Part shown: positions 12,201 through 25,900 of the stretch, piece after piece
Position numbering within the stretch: position 1 is the first letter of the stretch
Layout of the letters: each line of letters opens with the position of its first letter
The notes under the pieces: generated by a model
Databases searched by the model: none
What the model was told of the DNA's origin: nothing
What the model saw: the letters and a program-made list of their open reading frames with translations, nothing else
DNA from: Lyophyllum atratum
Taxonomy: Eukaryota > Basidiomycota > Agaricomycetes > Agaricales > Lyophyllaceae
Length of the DNA: 64,000 bases
Direction: 5' to 3'
Assembly: GCA_014905825.1 (NCBI GenBank)
Contig: JACGCN010000017.1
Span: 868,001-932,000 of the forward strand
Translations under genes and position numbers: made by a program

Positions 12201-15200
12201 TGGTACGTCATACCTGTCTTCCTGTCTACGTGTGTGTTCTGAATGACTTGCATGTAGATGGCACTACTCGGCGAGATGACGCTCCTGCCTGGGGGAAAGA
12301 TCATCATGGCGAAGAACCCGAGTAGGGTGGACGAGAACGGGCTTATGCATGGCATATCGTACGCCGCGCAGGCGCCGTGGCTTCGGCACCAGTCCATTAA
12401 GGAGAATATACTCTTCGGGTACCCGTATGATGAGGAGCGGTACAATGCTGTGGTGGAATGCTGTGCGCTGAGGCCGGATTTGGATATGTTGGAGGACGGG
12501 GATGCTACGGAGATCGGGGCGAGGTATGCGTCGGCTCGTTGTTATGTATGTGCAGGTGTTGATGGAAGTGCTTGCTTGATTATAGGGGTGTCAGTTTATC
12601 TGGAGGACAGAAGGCGCGGTGCGTGATTAGGTGTTATAATGGCAGTTGATCTTTGACCAAATGGTCTTGTAGGGTTGCGCTGGCTCGTGCGGTGTATGCG
12701 AGGACGAAATATGTTCTTCTAGACGATCCGCTTAGCGCCGTCGTAAGTCATTTTTTCAGCTTGCTCGATGACCGTCCGTTGATTGTATTTTCAGGACAGC
12801 CATACATCGAGGTTCCTGTACGAGCGCTTGCTCCGCGGCCCTCTTCTGGCGAACCGCACTGTCGTACGTGTTCACGATTGGCTTTCGAGACCGTCACTGA
12901 CAATCCATTGTGAATCTCAAGATCCTAGTCACGCATCACGTGGAACTAGTCCTACCAGGAGCGTACTACCTCGTCCGCATGCTTGACGGTAGGATCGATA
13001 CGCAGGGTACCATCAAGGATCTTCAAGCCCAAGGCGTCTTGGAGGACATCAAGCAGGACGCTGCGGTGGAGGTGCAGAAGGAAGAGGTGACTATTGCGGA
13101 TGCGCCCCTTGAAGAGGTCGACGTGGATGTCAAGAAGGTGGATGAAGTCAAGAAGCCTCGCAAGCTTATCAAAGACGAGCACCGTGAAACTGGAGGCGTC
13201 AAGTGGGCGATCTATAAGAGTTATATCAAGGCCTCGTGCGTACAGCCAAGCTCGGATAGTTCTTTCAACTCACGACTTGCAATAGGTCGTATTGGATATG
13301 GGGATTCCTCGCATCACTGGTGCTCGTATCACAGGTTCTGGGGGTTACGGAGAAGATTTGGATCATGGTAAGTTTCGTCACTTCCCAACCCGAACTAAGG
13401 CTTCATAATTGCCTAGGTTTGGGGCGAGGCCTACGGTAACTCGGAAAGTGCACCAGCGTTTTACGCATTCCGTTCGTTTGCTACCAGGGAGCAGGAAATA
13501 CAAGTCGACGGGTACTTATCGTCGCATTATCACACCAACGGATTCCATGGAATGTTCTCAAGGACCGGTCGATTTGGGATCAATTGGCCGGAGGCAATTC
13601 AACATCCTTTGTTCTACATTGGAATATACGCGGCCATAGGACTGGCCGGTGCTCTTACGAGTGTCTGCTCCACCATTGCCCAATATACCGGTGCTTTGAG
13701 GGCATCTCGAATTCTTTTCAGGTATGCCCAAAATCTCGTCCAGCTGGTCGGCGGAGGCTTATCCAGATATAGGCAGTTGTTGGTCACTGTCGTGCGGGCT
13801 ACCTTCAGATTCCACGATACCACACCTCAAGGTATTCCAGGTTCCTTCATTTCGGATAGTTGTCCTTGTCTGACGTCTCAGGTCGCATGCTTAACCGCTT
13901 CGGAAAGGCAAGTACTACCTGCGCATTTCATCGGAATCACAGCTGACAATGAATACCAGGACATAGAAACCATTGATTCATCCTTGGCTGGAACCCTGCA
14001 GGCTGTGAACTCGTCGCTTGCGAGCTTTTTCGCATCTATCATCACCGTGGCGTGAGTGATTCTCGCTTTCCTACCCGCGATGCTCCTCAGCCTATTGCAG
14101 ATATGTCTTTCCCTGGTTCCTTATCCCAGCGATGTTCATTGGACTCGCCTACCGTGAGTTGGCGATCGGGTACCTCAACACTGGGCGGGACCTCCGGCGC
14201 ATGGAATCGAACACAAGGTCGCCTATTTTCTCTGACTTCGGAGAGCTCCTAGAGGGTATTGTCACAGTCCGCGCGTTCTCAGCAGAAATGCGGTTCCTAG
14301 ACAACTTACACCGCAAGATCGATACCACTACGCAGGTAAGTTCGTGGCTTGAGTCTAGTATGCGGTGTCTGACGACAAGTAGATGTGGTACACGTTCTGG
14401 ATGACCAATCGATGGCTGTTATTGAACTTCGATGCTTTAGGCGCCTTGGCGGTTTTCATCACCATGTTGTTCTCCATCACGACGTTGGGTGATGGCGCTG
14501 GCATGGCAGGTCTCTGTATCACGAGTGCCATGGCTTTCACGTCCTCTGGTGAGAACCTTTTGTCTTGGATCCGTGATGCATCAAATTGAACATGGTATAA
14601 GTGTACTGGGCTTGCCGATTCTGGACAGGTATGAGTTTAACACCCGTCGACCTATTGGCTAGTCATCCTGACGACTCTGCATTACAGCATTGGAGTTGGA
14701 TCTCAAGTATGTTTTCATACCCTTTATCCGTGACAAATCATTGACAAAAGTAGTTCTGTGGAGCGGGTCGTGGAATAGTGAGTATGAGTTGCCCTCTGCA
14801 GCCTGATCTGTCTAACTCTTGCGCCAGTCTCGATCTTCCCCAGGAACCTCCTGCAGTCATTGAATCACATCGACCTCCTGCTTATTGGCCCTCGAGTTCT
14901 GATAACAATGCCCTCGTTGCTGTCGAGAATCTGGTTATTAAGTATGCCCCTGACCTTCCTGCCGTTCTTCAGGATGTGTCTTTCACATTGAAAGCCAGAG
15001 AACGCGTGGGACTTCTAGGACGAACAGGTTTGTGTCGAAGATTACTGTTTCCGACTTTCTTCCCTGAGGGCTTTACTCTTTTAGGAAGTGGGAAGTCGAC
15101 GTTGGCTATGAGTATGCTGAGATTTGTACGTCCTTCAAAGGCGACATGGTCATCTTCTCATTCGGGACATAGGTGGACCCAACCAGCGGACGTATCTTGA

Positions 15201-16122
15201 TCGACGGAATTGATATATCCACCATTGGAATTCATGACCTAAGGTCTAGACTGGTAGGTTGGATAATCCTGCACCCGTACGAGTTTAACGCGTAATTCAA
15301 CAGACGTTCATACCTCAAGTCAGTCACGCACGCCGGCGCAATGTTGATTCCTCCATTTTGCTGACAAACACCCCAAGGATGCTACGCTTTTCTCTGGAAC
15401 CATCAGAGACAATTTGGACCCGTTTTTGGAACATAGTGATGGGGAGTGCCTGGATGTCCTGCAACGCGTTGGTATGATCAGTAACAGCCCTTCTGGCTCG
15501 TACCCAGCATCTGCCAGTTCATCACGCGTCGCTTCTCGTGCTGCGTCTATCCATGGTGTCGAACGTGATGAGACGGCTGATTCTATCTCGACGACTACCA
15601 CGGATATCGACATCAAAACGACGGTCTCATTGGATACACAAGTCTCGGCTGGAGGCACCAACTTTTCACAGGGACAGCGGCAACTAATTGCTATGGCTCG
15701 GGCCCTTCTCCGCCGTAGTTCAATCATTGTATTGGACGAAGCCACCAGCAGTATTGACTTCGCCACGGATGCTAAAATCCAGGCTACCATACGTGAAGAG
15801 TTCAATTCCTCCCTACTTTTGACAGGTACGTGTCTCCGAGAGTTGTATTTAAGACGATATTGATTTCTTTCCAGTTGCTCATCGTCTCCGCACTGTCATC
15901 GATTACGACCGTTTGGTTGTTCTTGATAAAGGACAGGTATGTCACTTGCTACATATCTTGAGTATTTTCGTTATATTTCCACAGATTGCGGAATTCGATA
16001 CACCATGGAAGTTGATCCAAAAGGAAGACGGTATATTCAGGAACATGTGTCTGAAGAGCGGATCTTTCGGAGAGCTCGAGGCCGCGGCGAAGAATAAGGC
16101 GGAAAGCGATAACTTGATCTAG
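9222..16122 (+). CDS. ABC transporter, ABCC/MRP family, full length
   Basis: This is a predicted ATP-driven exporter of conjugates, drugs or metabolites at the vacuolar or plasma membrane. The order is an N-terminal membrane domain (TM0-like, from [13 protein letters not shown] at 9222), the linker motif [16 protein letters not shown] at 9994-10047, membrane domain 1 (about 10.2-11.7 kb), NBD1, membrane domain 2 (about 13.2-14.7 kb) and NBD2. NBD1 has Walker [12 protein letters not shown] (about 12173), signature [10 protein letters not shown] (about 12590) and [12 protein letters not shown]2 has Walker [15 protein letters not shown], interrupted by an intron after the Thr codon, signature FSQGQRQ, Walker [13 protein letters not shown] and the H-loop VAHRLRTV. 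The gene has some 20 short introns. I checked several in phase (for example 9918-9966 and 10048-10095) but not all. The upstream GTG-started extension was rejected in favour of the ATG at 9222. Confidence 0.9.
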
Positions 16123-17110
16123 GGGTGTTGCTATGGTTAAACGTTAATCTGTGATTTCATATTTTATTGACTACGCTTTGGACATTCTGAACTGGTGTGC
16201 AGTGAGTGTATAAGACACTCGTACCTCCCCAGAACAGCTCGCGTTCCTCTGAACGATGGACTGTCACGTCGAGGCACTTAACCACCCAAGATAATCAATC
16301 CTCTTCACAAACCTACGATAAGCGGTACCTTTGTCCTCTTCAACTATTCCCCCGAGTGATTTCGGTGGGTCCTCCGATCCAAGCATCGCATGAGGTACTT
16401 CCAGACAACTTATCTCTGGCATCTACGCCTGCGTGGCTTGCTTATCTTCATCCCGGATCACTTTGGGGCCTGTTCGGACACATAATTCGACCAGAATCGC
16501 AAGTTTTGCGTCATGATTCATCATTTCACTAGATATGTAGCAGCGTAGCCGAAAGCTTGAAGGAGAAGGTGAAGCCGGAACAGTCCCCACCGGATCAAAG
16601 GCGTCGGATGACGAAGTGGCTTTGCTGGCGTAGACGTGTCCTTCGACGTTTGTCACGACGTAAAGAGGACTCCGGAGACCAACATCATGAGTCCATGATC
16701 TCCACGGATTATGATATGACAGATGGACTGGACCGCTTGATCGCATCGAATCTCACTGGTGCACAACATGTCTTGATCAGCTGCAGCCTGCACTAACCTG
16801 CAGCGTTCATGCTCTCGCAGATGTCCACCTTTCATGCACCACTGTAGAACTTGTCGATATTGATGTCGTACCCGATGATCTCAGCTCAGGCTTCTCTCGT
16901 TGGGTATCTACGGCGTTCTGGACCTCGGTACCAGGTGCTATATATACCTCGCCATCTATCTCGTCGTGTCAGACACGACTCGGAGTCAACATGCCACCAT
17001 CAAGAGCGCTGGAGGCAGGAACTTGATGATTATCACTAAAATATGACTGCGTATTCAGCACGACTTGTTCTCAGTCCACTGGCCACTCTATCTGAATCAG
17101 CACCACGATC
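16123..17110. other. Intergenic spacer with no recognised gene
   Basis: A frame open on the plus strand at about 16817-17025 (includes LVDIDVVPDDLSSGFSRW) is protein-like, but it has no clear start, no donor site and no family match. It could be an unrecognised 5' exon of the next gene or a relic. Confidence 0.35.
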
Positions 17111-19076
17111 ATGGCCAGCATCTTCTTCGACTCCGACTCTGCGCCCATTACTCAAGTGTTTACCACCACTTCCATCCACGGCGATGCTTTCATGGGTGGG
17201 GCTGCGTTAGCGTTCTCCGGCAACTGCGTGCTCCGGTTCGAAGGTAAGTGTCCGATTCAGTGAATGGATGGCGCGATAACACCTAAAATGAGTATACTCA
17301 TATCAAATGCAGGAACTGCCATAGCCCTCTTCGGTGGCCCCCTCCTCCTGAATGGGAAGCCTGGGATTACGCCAATCCAGATATCCATCGACGATGGCCC
17401 GCGATTCAACACGTCCTTCATCGAACCCGGCACCTTCGGACCTTTCTTCCAGTCTCCCACTCTGCACAATGATGCGACACACACCCTCACGATCTTCGAC
17501 CTCTTCTCGAGTGGAACAAGCGTACAAGTGCAACCGTCCATCTTGCTAGATTACATAGTCGTCACTGCAGGGAACGATACAACACTCGATGATAAGCGCT
17601 TAATTGTCGACGATGATGACTCCTCCATTGCGTACGAAGGAAATTGGATGCGTAACGAGAGCGTGTTGGTTGACTCTAGCTTTCATTATTTCATTCCAAT
17701 TGGCAATGCCACACGTCAAACTCGAGATGTCGGCTCCTCGGCCACCTTCCACTTCACTGGTTCGTCCCCAGATAATCATATCTCCAACTTAGACATCTCC
17801 TCCAATGGTCCCACTGAATTTCACAGGTACAGCCGTCGCCGTATACGGAATTTCGCCGTCCAGCAATCTCCAGGTTATTTTCACGTTAGATGGAAGCCCA
17901 GGGCTACACAAAAATGTAACTGCTGAGCCTGGAGGCACATCGCGATTCCTATGGTACTCATGGGACGAAATGGATCCTGGAGACCATACTCTGGCCATGC
18001 AGCTGGCAGAGATCGACGAAAGCCCAGATTCGTACTTCACACTGGATCATTTCATGTACACCCCATCATTTACTACGCTGGCTGCAAAGCCGCCGTCTGT
18101 GGTGGTACCCGCGAGTAGTCCCGGCAACACTACTTCTGGCACGGGCCCATCTCCGCCACTTGGCGCGTCAAAGAACCATCATTCTCTTATTGGTGCCATC
18201 GTAGGGGCTGTCCTAGGCGTCATGCTCGTCGTCGCGGTGTTGTCCTTATGCTGGAGGCGTGTCGCGACGAAACGGGCGGCACGAATATGTATGTATTATA
18301 ATTGCTCAGACCCCTTTCTCACACTCATCATCGATGGTCGCATGCCGCTTTACAGCTAAACCATTTCTCCTGCCCCCAATGACGGAAGGCCTCGAGGATG
18401 CTGATGGGAATCCGTCCCCGCATCGGAAGCCCCCCTTATCCGGACTCGCGCTCCTCCGACCCCGAGATCAGCAACACAAAGCTTCCCCAGAACGTACGAT
18501 TGGCTCGGACGACTCGGGACGTCATGTGGCGGCAAGAACGTCTCGTATGCAGCGGCTGGTTGGCCTCGCATCCCGATTATCGGAACGCACACAAAGTATG
18601 TCTCGCCTGGCATCATATATGGCTTTCCCTGAATCGCTATATGAATCAATCCAGTCGAGCCCTTCCCCCTTCCCGCCACCCCGGCCAGCGACGACTATAC
18701 AATTGTCCAGAGAAAGCCCCCGCTTCCTCCTCGCAGCCCCCCAGGCATTGAGCGACAGCCGTCTGCCGGGGAAGAAGAAAATGGCATCGTTGCATTGGAT
18801 GCGCGGGAGAGGGATGACTCTGACAATTCTCGACATACGCGAATACAGGAGCTCGTGATGGAGCTTCAACGGGAACTTGCGGTAACCAATACTGAGGAGC
18901 GCAATTCTTCGTTGGGGTTATTGATGACCCATGGAGCTGCAGGTCATCGACATCATAGGAGTTCCGACGATGATGCGTTGTCCGACGGTAGCAGCGATGT
19001 CATATCTGTCCTCCCACCGCCCTATGACGTTCATGGCACGCCGCATACCCCAGAGAATGTGGGAGCAATCCGGTAG
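17111..19076 (+). CDS. Single-pass membrane protein with two related ectodomains, 567 aa
   Basis: Five exons fit in phase: 17111-17243, 17313-17759, 17827-18288, 18356-18595 and 18655-19076. The extracellular part has two repeats ending in the same kind of strand pair (FEGTAIALFGG and FTGTAVAVYG), an arrangement common in agaricomycete surface proteins, with many NxT/S sites. A Pro/Ser/Thr-rich stalk follows, then one membrane helix (IGAIVGAVLGVMLVVAVLSLC), basic stop-transfer residues (WRRVATKR), and a long cytoplasmic tail with a predicted helix (QELVMELQRELA) and a Pro-rich PPYD ending. Function is unknown; a surface sensor or adhesion role is only a guess. There is no obvious signal peptide at this ATG, so a 5' exon may be missing. 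An extension downstream to 19268 is possible. Confidence 0.7.
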
Positions 19077-19429
19077 GTGTCGTATTGGATGTGCGTGTTG
19101 CGGGTGATGGCAGTTGTCCACGACGCGAGATTAGGCTATCATGGAAGTGGTGTGACTGAACAGCCTTCCATCCCTCATGACCCACGCGTGCAGGAGCTTC
19201 TGAAAGACCGGAATAGGGAGGTCCAGGGTGGTCCGGCCGTTATGGTTGTACGGTCCGAGGGTGTTTAAATGTTGGTTACGGAAGTCCCTTGCACTGGTTT
19301 GGACAATCATGGCGTTCCACCTCCGTATGAATGTAAGCCCTCGTACAAATCAATGCGGCGTAAGATGAGTTGAAACCAGAATAAAATTATAAGCCCGTGG
19401 TATCGCGTTATACGTAAATACAAAGTACA
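19077..19429. other. Convergent 3' spacer
   Basis: It lies between two convergent genes. The stretch 19150-19268 encodes a coiled-coil-like sequence (QELLKDRNREVQGG) and could be an extra 3' exon of the upstream gene. Confidence 0.35.
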
Positions 19430-22400
19430 TCAAGTGAGTCGTTTACAATAATCGGGGTTGCCTTTCGGGTTCTAAGGGGACACACCAAGTCAGTCAGGCA
19501 AAGTCATCGCGTGGAGAAAACGAAACATACCAAAGCCCAGAAAGGCATGTTGGAGACCTTGCCGCTACCGCCACCGACAGCGAACGTGAACACGAAGACC
19601 ATGACCTGGGTTCCACCATCGAGAGCAGCGGAGAGCAGGAAGTTGTACTTCCTGAACCAGCGTGGGCGGTAGACACGGAGGTAGTATTGCGAGAATACAG
19701 CCAAGCAGAAGGTGGTGAAGACGGAGCTGTTGATTCCGACGCTCAGGTAGCCGAGAGTCCCTGCGGAGTCCTCATTAGTACGTCGCAGTGGATGTGGAAC
19801 CGCAAGACTTACAGCAAAGAACGGGAGTAACGACTTTGTTGGCACCGAGTTTGGGGTAGTAGCGGTGGGCAATCCAGAATGGAAGCGGGACAAGGAGACC
19901 AATGAGGATAGAGAAGGGGACGATCTGAGGTGAGCCCGCGAAGTTAGCTATGAACTTGATGCAAGTCACAGTGAGCGTACCGCATAGCGACCACCGGGTG
20001 CGTAAAGTCGGTTGCCAAGAGCTCCCCAAGAGATGGCATTACTGTTGAACGACTAGTAACCGGTCAGACGATACATCCATGGTTTTGAGACATCCGAGAC
20101 ATACCTGAACTTGTTGACCGGACCACTAAAAGAACAGAGATGCAATCGTCAATATTCGTCGAGATCGGCGGCGGGATGGAGGTACGTACGATGTTGCTGC
20201 CTTGCACGTCAAGCAGGATCTCACGATGGGTCGTAATGATGACCTTCATGATGACGTAGTTCAGCAGTCCACCCTAGTAATTGAACCGTTAGTCGAGCGG
20301 TCTATCAAAAGACAAGATGGGACATACGATGACGGCGCCCACGCATTGCACTGTGAAAGTGACGCGAGGAGGGAGCTTGGTATATTGACCCTGTATGACA
20401 TAATTAGGCGACAAACGAAGCAGTCGGCGACAGAATGACGAACCATCTTAAGATCGCGAACGAGACCACGAGCTTGATCGAGAGTGTTGAAGCCGTAAAG
20501 CGTGAAGTACATGTTGGCCTGAGGGCTTCCGGGGATCATAGCAGCACCAAGCATCTTTTGCCCAACCGTAAGCCCGACGAGCAGCGCTGACAGCGTGAGA
20601 GCTACTTACCTGTACCAAGCTGCGAATGTTCGGGACGAAACCTAGTCAAAATGGCGATTAGAGCTAGACACAAGAGAACGGATACGAAATAACACACCAG
20701 TGATGGCATAGACGGTGACAACGAATGGCAAGAAGATAGTTGAGATGATTAGGCCGACGATCAAGCCCCACCTGTGGTTGACCAGGTTAGACGACAGATA
20801 CAGGACAACAACGTCAAGACTTACCATGGCAAACCTGAGCCGCCGGTGTAAATCGTAGCCATGGCCATCGCGAAACTGGCAATGAAGATAGCAATGTACC
20901 ACCACATCGGCACCTCGCGGTAAACCTGCACATAATGCATAAACACCTGTTGGTTGCTTCTGTTCCACGTAACATACCTTCATCTTAGCGAGATGGGGGT
21001 CGTAGCTCTCGCCAGCCTATACCAGGGGTGAGAGGGGGTCCGTGTCACTAGAAATAGAGACTTACCCTGTATTTCTTGATAACATCGATGATGTCCTTCC
21101 CGTACCAAATGAGGACGTGCATGATAGTGGCGCCAATGGCAAGATTCTCGCCGATCTTGGTGAGGACCTGGGAGGGGACGAACCATGGGAGACCCTGATC
21201 AAAGTCAGCCGGCATGGTCAAACAAAGGTAGAGCTGTGGAACGTACCACAGCGGCGAGTTTGACAGGGTCCAACTTGAAGTTCTCGTCAAGAATTGAAAG
21301 CTGGTCGTAACGCGTGCCATTCTCGTTGAACAGGGACTGCGACAAGAACGGCAAGTTCTGCGCGTTCCAAACGTTCTTGGCGTAACATGCGCAGAAGGCG
21401 ATGCTTTGGGGCGAAAAAAATTAGCTTTGGCAACGGGTTGCTATCGGGTAGAGGAGCGTACATGCAGATGGCGGTTCCGGAGTACAGAGAAAGTTGGGTG
21501 GAGATGGGCGTGAAGAGCGCACCAAGCGAGCCACCGCCGGATCCAACGTAGTTCCAATCGAGGGAGAGAGAGAACATGCCCAGACCCTCGTTACCAGCGG
21601 CGCCACCTAACCCAAAGCGATGAGCGACGGTTGTATATGACGAGCAGGCTAATTTACCGAAGATACGGGTGAACCAAGCGCTGTCCTGGTTCGCGAGGCA
21701 AAAGATGCTGATACCAGTCAAGGTACTAAGAAAGGCTAAGCGACCCGCATCGGATGTGAATGTAGGGTTGGACTCACGGTGCGATGAACTCGGGGAACCA
21801 TTCCCAGACAAAGATACCAATGAACGTCAGCCAGAAGAATTTGACACGCTTCTTCTGGAGCATGATCTTCTTGCCACGATGAAGCGCATCGAAGAGCTGA
21901 ACGGTGGGCAGCAGGTTGGGGAAGACGATGTAGGTCGGGTACACGAGGAATGAGCGCATGACACCGGCAATACCGTAGCCCATCAACTGAGAGCCTATGA
22001 AGCGAATACCATATCGTCAGTAACGCTGTTCCGAGTGATGGCCGAGAAACAAGAAACCTACCGATCAGGGTGAAAATTCCAACACCGGCATTGGGCTATG
22101 AGAAATACAGTAAGCGTCTAGCGTTTGGAAGTTAGATATCGACATACCTGAATGCCGTAGTACAGGTCATCAGCGGCGAAGATGCTGATTGCAAGGGCGG
22201 ATTCGGCAGCCGTGGTGGAAAAGATGGTGATCGCAACGTGCTCCTTCAAGTCTATTGCACGATGATCAACAAGGGGATATCATAATCACGAGATGACCTA
22301 CTGAATGCGCCGGGGTTCATGAATCGCCAGAACCAGCTATCCTTCGTTTGAAGACGCTCGTGGGGGTTTCCAGGACCAGGGATGATCTCTTCCAGAATTC

Positions 22401-22903
22401 TTCCCAGGATATACGCGATGATCTGGAGGAAGAGTTGACTGACGTATACAGTCTGGGGACGGAAGTACTTAAGGGAGCATGCTATTGTTAGATAGTGGAT
22501 GGCGGGTGTAGAAAGGCGTCTTCTTACGAAGATCTGCCCCAAGACGGCACCGAAGCAGGACAAGCCAAGACCCAAAAACCACATGCGGAATGTGAATGCT
22601 GGGAGGGAGGGGTCGTCCTCAAGGGAGATAAGACGCGTGGCAACATCGACGTCCGTCTCTGTAAGATAACTTAGCTGGTTCCCTGGAGGATATAACACAC
22701 GACGTACCAATGGGGCGCTCCTTGCCATCTTCACCCATGTCGATGACTCGGATGTCATCGTAGACGTCTCCTTTGAACGACTCAGAGTCGGCGATGTCAG
22801 CGGAAGAGTGGTCCTTCTCGTTGAACTTCTCGTCGCCGTAAGTTTCCTTGCGCTCTGGATCCGCATGAGCAGAGAGAGCAGGGAGAGCCTCGGCGGTCGC
22901 CAT
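19430..22903 (-). CDS. Oligopeptide transporter, OPT superfamily
   Basis: This is a proton-coupled plasma-membrane importer of small peptides (glutathione-like peptides in some members). The start is MATAEALPALSAHADPERKE at 22903; the hydrophilic acidic N-terminus is followed by SLPAFTFRMWFLGLGLSCFG, the classic first helix of fungal OPTs. Other family segments are FYFRPQTVYVSQ, NPGAFNLKEHVAI, FTLIGSQLMGYGIAGVMRSF, the HRGKK loop, FFWLTFIGIFVWEWFPEF and DWNYVGSGG. The C-terminus is NPKGNPDYCKRLT, from a last exon that ends at the stop codon 19432-19430, as expected for the family. It contains more than a dozen short introns, not all placed to the base. Many hydrophobic segments support 12-16 helices. 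Confidence 0.92.
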
Positions 22904-25900
22904 GGAGGAAATGAATCAACTGGGACAGTTGACGAGGTTTTCAGATGTTACCTAGGCTCCCTTTATGCATTCGGCAAAAGCAACCAGGACAGGAGGAGCA
23001 CATGGTCCCATCACTCCACCGATGCCAATTCACGGCCTACAGTTCGCTTATCGGTCCACTTCGAAAGTGAGGCACTCCATCTGGACGTCTAAAAATAGAT
23101 TCCCGGCGACTTGGTGGCGATGTTCCATTCCGTCCACAAGTGCACTCCGGGGTAACATATCGAGACCACATGGTTCCATCCAAATCGGACACGGACGGGC
23201 CACCAGTGGCTGAGCGCCGTAGCGTCCAGCTATATATGCAATGCCAATCATATGGACATCCCTGTAAGTTTGATTCCTTGCTAGAGCGTTATGCAAGCGT
23301 TACGTAGAAGGAATGGGGAAACAAAAACACTGCTGAAAACTCGGTCCTTGACCGGGAGTTCAGGGGTGTGGCGAGAGACGATTGTTCCAGGATGAGATGC
23401 AGTGTGGTCTGTGGAACCCTTCATGTGCTCAGGGCATCTCCGATGCAATCTCATTTACACATGGGTCCAGTGACAGACGGCCTGCCAGTTGGAGAGTGTG
23501 GGTGTCCGTCAGGTACTGTAGAGCACTTGAGACTCACGAATGAGAATTATTGCGTCTGGCACAAGTATTGGTCCCACCTCATATGTCCTGAGCTTCGGAG
23601 TATCTTTTTCGGTCAGAGAAGTTGAGGATAAGAAGGATTGTGTACGCTTGTGTATCAATGGCGTGCCGCTTTCGGATCTCAGATAATTTAAGTTCCGTCA
23701 AGGGCCAAGACATCTTTCCATTGCTGATGGCAGTCGACTACCGACCCTTGATAACGTTTCTCTTTCTGTCCAAGTTCCTCTTTCCGTCGATAAGCTATAG
23801 GGAGACCTTCCCTACGAGCGACCATGCTTTATTCATCCATGAGATTGGTGGAAACGTACGTCGTTCCAAGTTTCCCATGCCTGCATCACTCAGTCTGGGC
23901 TTAATTGCCCAATTGCGCCTCTTTCCACAAGGAAGCAAACCAGGTGCTTGTCAGACGATACTGTACCATGCGGTTCACCTGTCGACATCTTGTTTGAATT
24001 GTGGTGGATCATTGAATGGTATCTCGTCAACATCTTTCCCCAGTGGATGAGCCGTCCATACCCTCGATCAATGTCTTGTTTCAGGTTTTAATGCATTCAG
24101 ACGAATTCTCATCTTCCATTGTGACTGGAAATGTCGTCCTACAAGTCTTCTCCACCGCCAGCAGCTTCTAACTTCGACTTCTTGCACCTTCTTGCACCCA
24201 CTCGCACAATCTTCCGATCGATCGTAATTGTGTCGGCCGACCAATTTCGCACGTCCCATTAGTTTGCCAACCGATCGGGACCTGTCTATACGGTTGCAAT
24301 CCTCCCATCGGGTATGGCGACCGACATGTGGTGCTCCTGTGATAAGTATTTTACCAACGTTGAGCGCTATCATGCCCGCACGTCTTCCAAGCTTTGCACA
24401 TCCAATTCCATACGGTTATCCCCTATCTCGCTGACGGCATATCTCTTGGAGATAGGGCACTCTGAATAGCCCGATAAGGGCCCAAGCGCGACGGGCAGGC
24501 GGGCCACACCAACCATCGACTGTCTCTTTCGACTATCGACTGTATCCTTTTTGATAGGCTGTCATACTCTTAGAACTCTGGCTATGAGAAAGAATGACGA
24601 GGTCGCCACGGAATGAGGTCACTTGCATCCACAGTAACGCTTCTCTGATATTGCACAGGCTCTGAGCTCTCCCCCACGCCAAGATAAACCTCGCTCACCC
24701 ATGCTCCACTGATGCTCCGATGGAGGATAGCACACACAGCTTCGCTGCTCTTGGATTGGGTTTGACGTGTCCCTGCTCGCCGCTCTTCTGCCGACATTTC
24801 TCCCATATAGCTCTTCGCCATCCCACCCCAAAAAGACAAGGCTAACGTTAGAAGGGTCGAGCAGGCTCTCAGCAAGGTCATAAGTAACCGCCTTTACCTA
24901 ACTTTGGTCCATCTCGTCGACAAATGGCCGTGCTGTCAGTAAGGAACACTCCGTTTACCTGAATCCCATTCCTTACTTCTTGTCTCGGCGAATTTTAGAG
25001 TGCTGTATTCGCGTCAGACGAGAACATTGCCAGCTCTTGCTCACGGACACTTTGGTCCCCGATTTACGGCGTACGTCTGTTCCGTGCTCTGTCGGCTTTA
25101 CACGATTGAACCCGCTTTACCAAAATCTCATTAGTATTGGTATTGACTATATCATTTTACAAGATAGGTATAGGACCGAGATACCGAGTTCGGTATCTCC
25201 ACACACGACCTTCAATGGCGCTCGTTATATCATCTGACGGGGTTCGGCGGATCAATTGGAGCGCTTTGTAGGCCCATCTACCCCATCTACATCCGGCTGA
25301 TCTTGTCATTGGAACAGTAAGGTTGGTCTTCTATACCAGCGTCCCTTGGAGTATGAAGCGTCTTCTGCGAATCCACCTGGAGCTGGGAAGAACTGAACTT
25401 CCATCCCTCTTCGGTAGTTATCTGATTACCGTGCGCTCTCCAAGCTCTGAAGTAGGGCTTCACTGCGAAGTTCGACGCGGACGGAGAAAGTTCGCGCGAT
25501 GGCTTCAGAGAATTGGCCGACTCAATCACTGCTTAGGTCGTCTTCCGTGCTTCGCGAAGTCACGAGGTATTGCAATAGTACCGTACGTCAAACATAGGCA
25601 CCAGCACAATTTCTGGCATGGAGAGGTATCGAAAGATGCAGTCAGCGTCATCAAGAAGTCCAGGTGGCGTGAGGTTCCTGATGTGGTCATGTTACGGCTC
25701 CTCTAAAACACATCCCCGCTAGGCTGAAGAGAGGTTGGGTGATAATCTCCATGCGGAATAGATGGAGATGCAGCTCCTTGGCAAGATGTCATGGTTGTAA
25801 AGTGCCTCTCAGTCTATCTTATTGGCCTCCCGACGGCAACGGGCCAGGCTGCCTCGAAAGATGTGTGATAGACATGACTTTCAATTGATCATTTAGCATC

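Noticed and set aside
16423..16746. 107-codon minus-strand frame downstream of the ABC transporter
   Set aside because: No family match, no splice partners, and overlapping frames are equally open.
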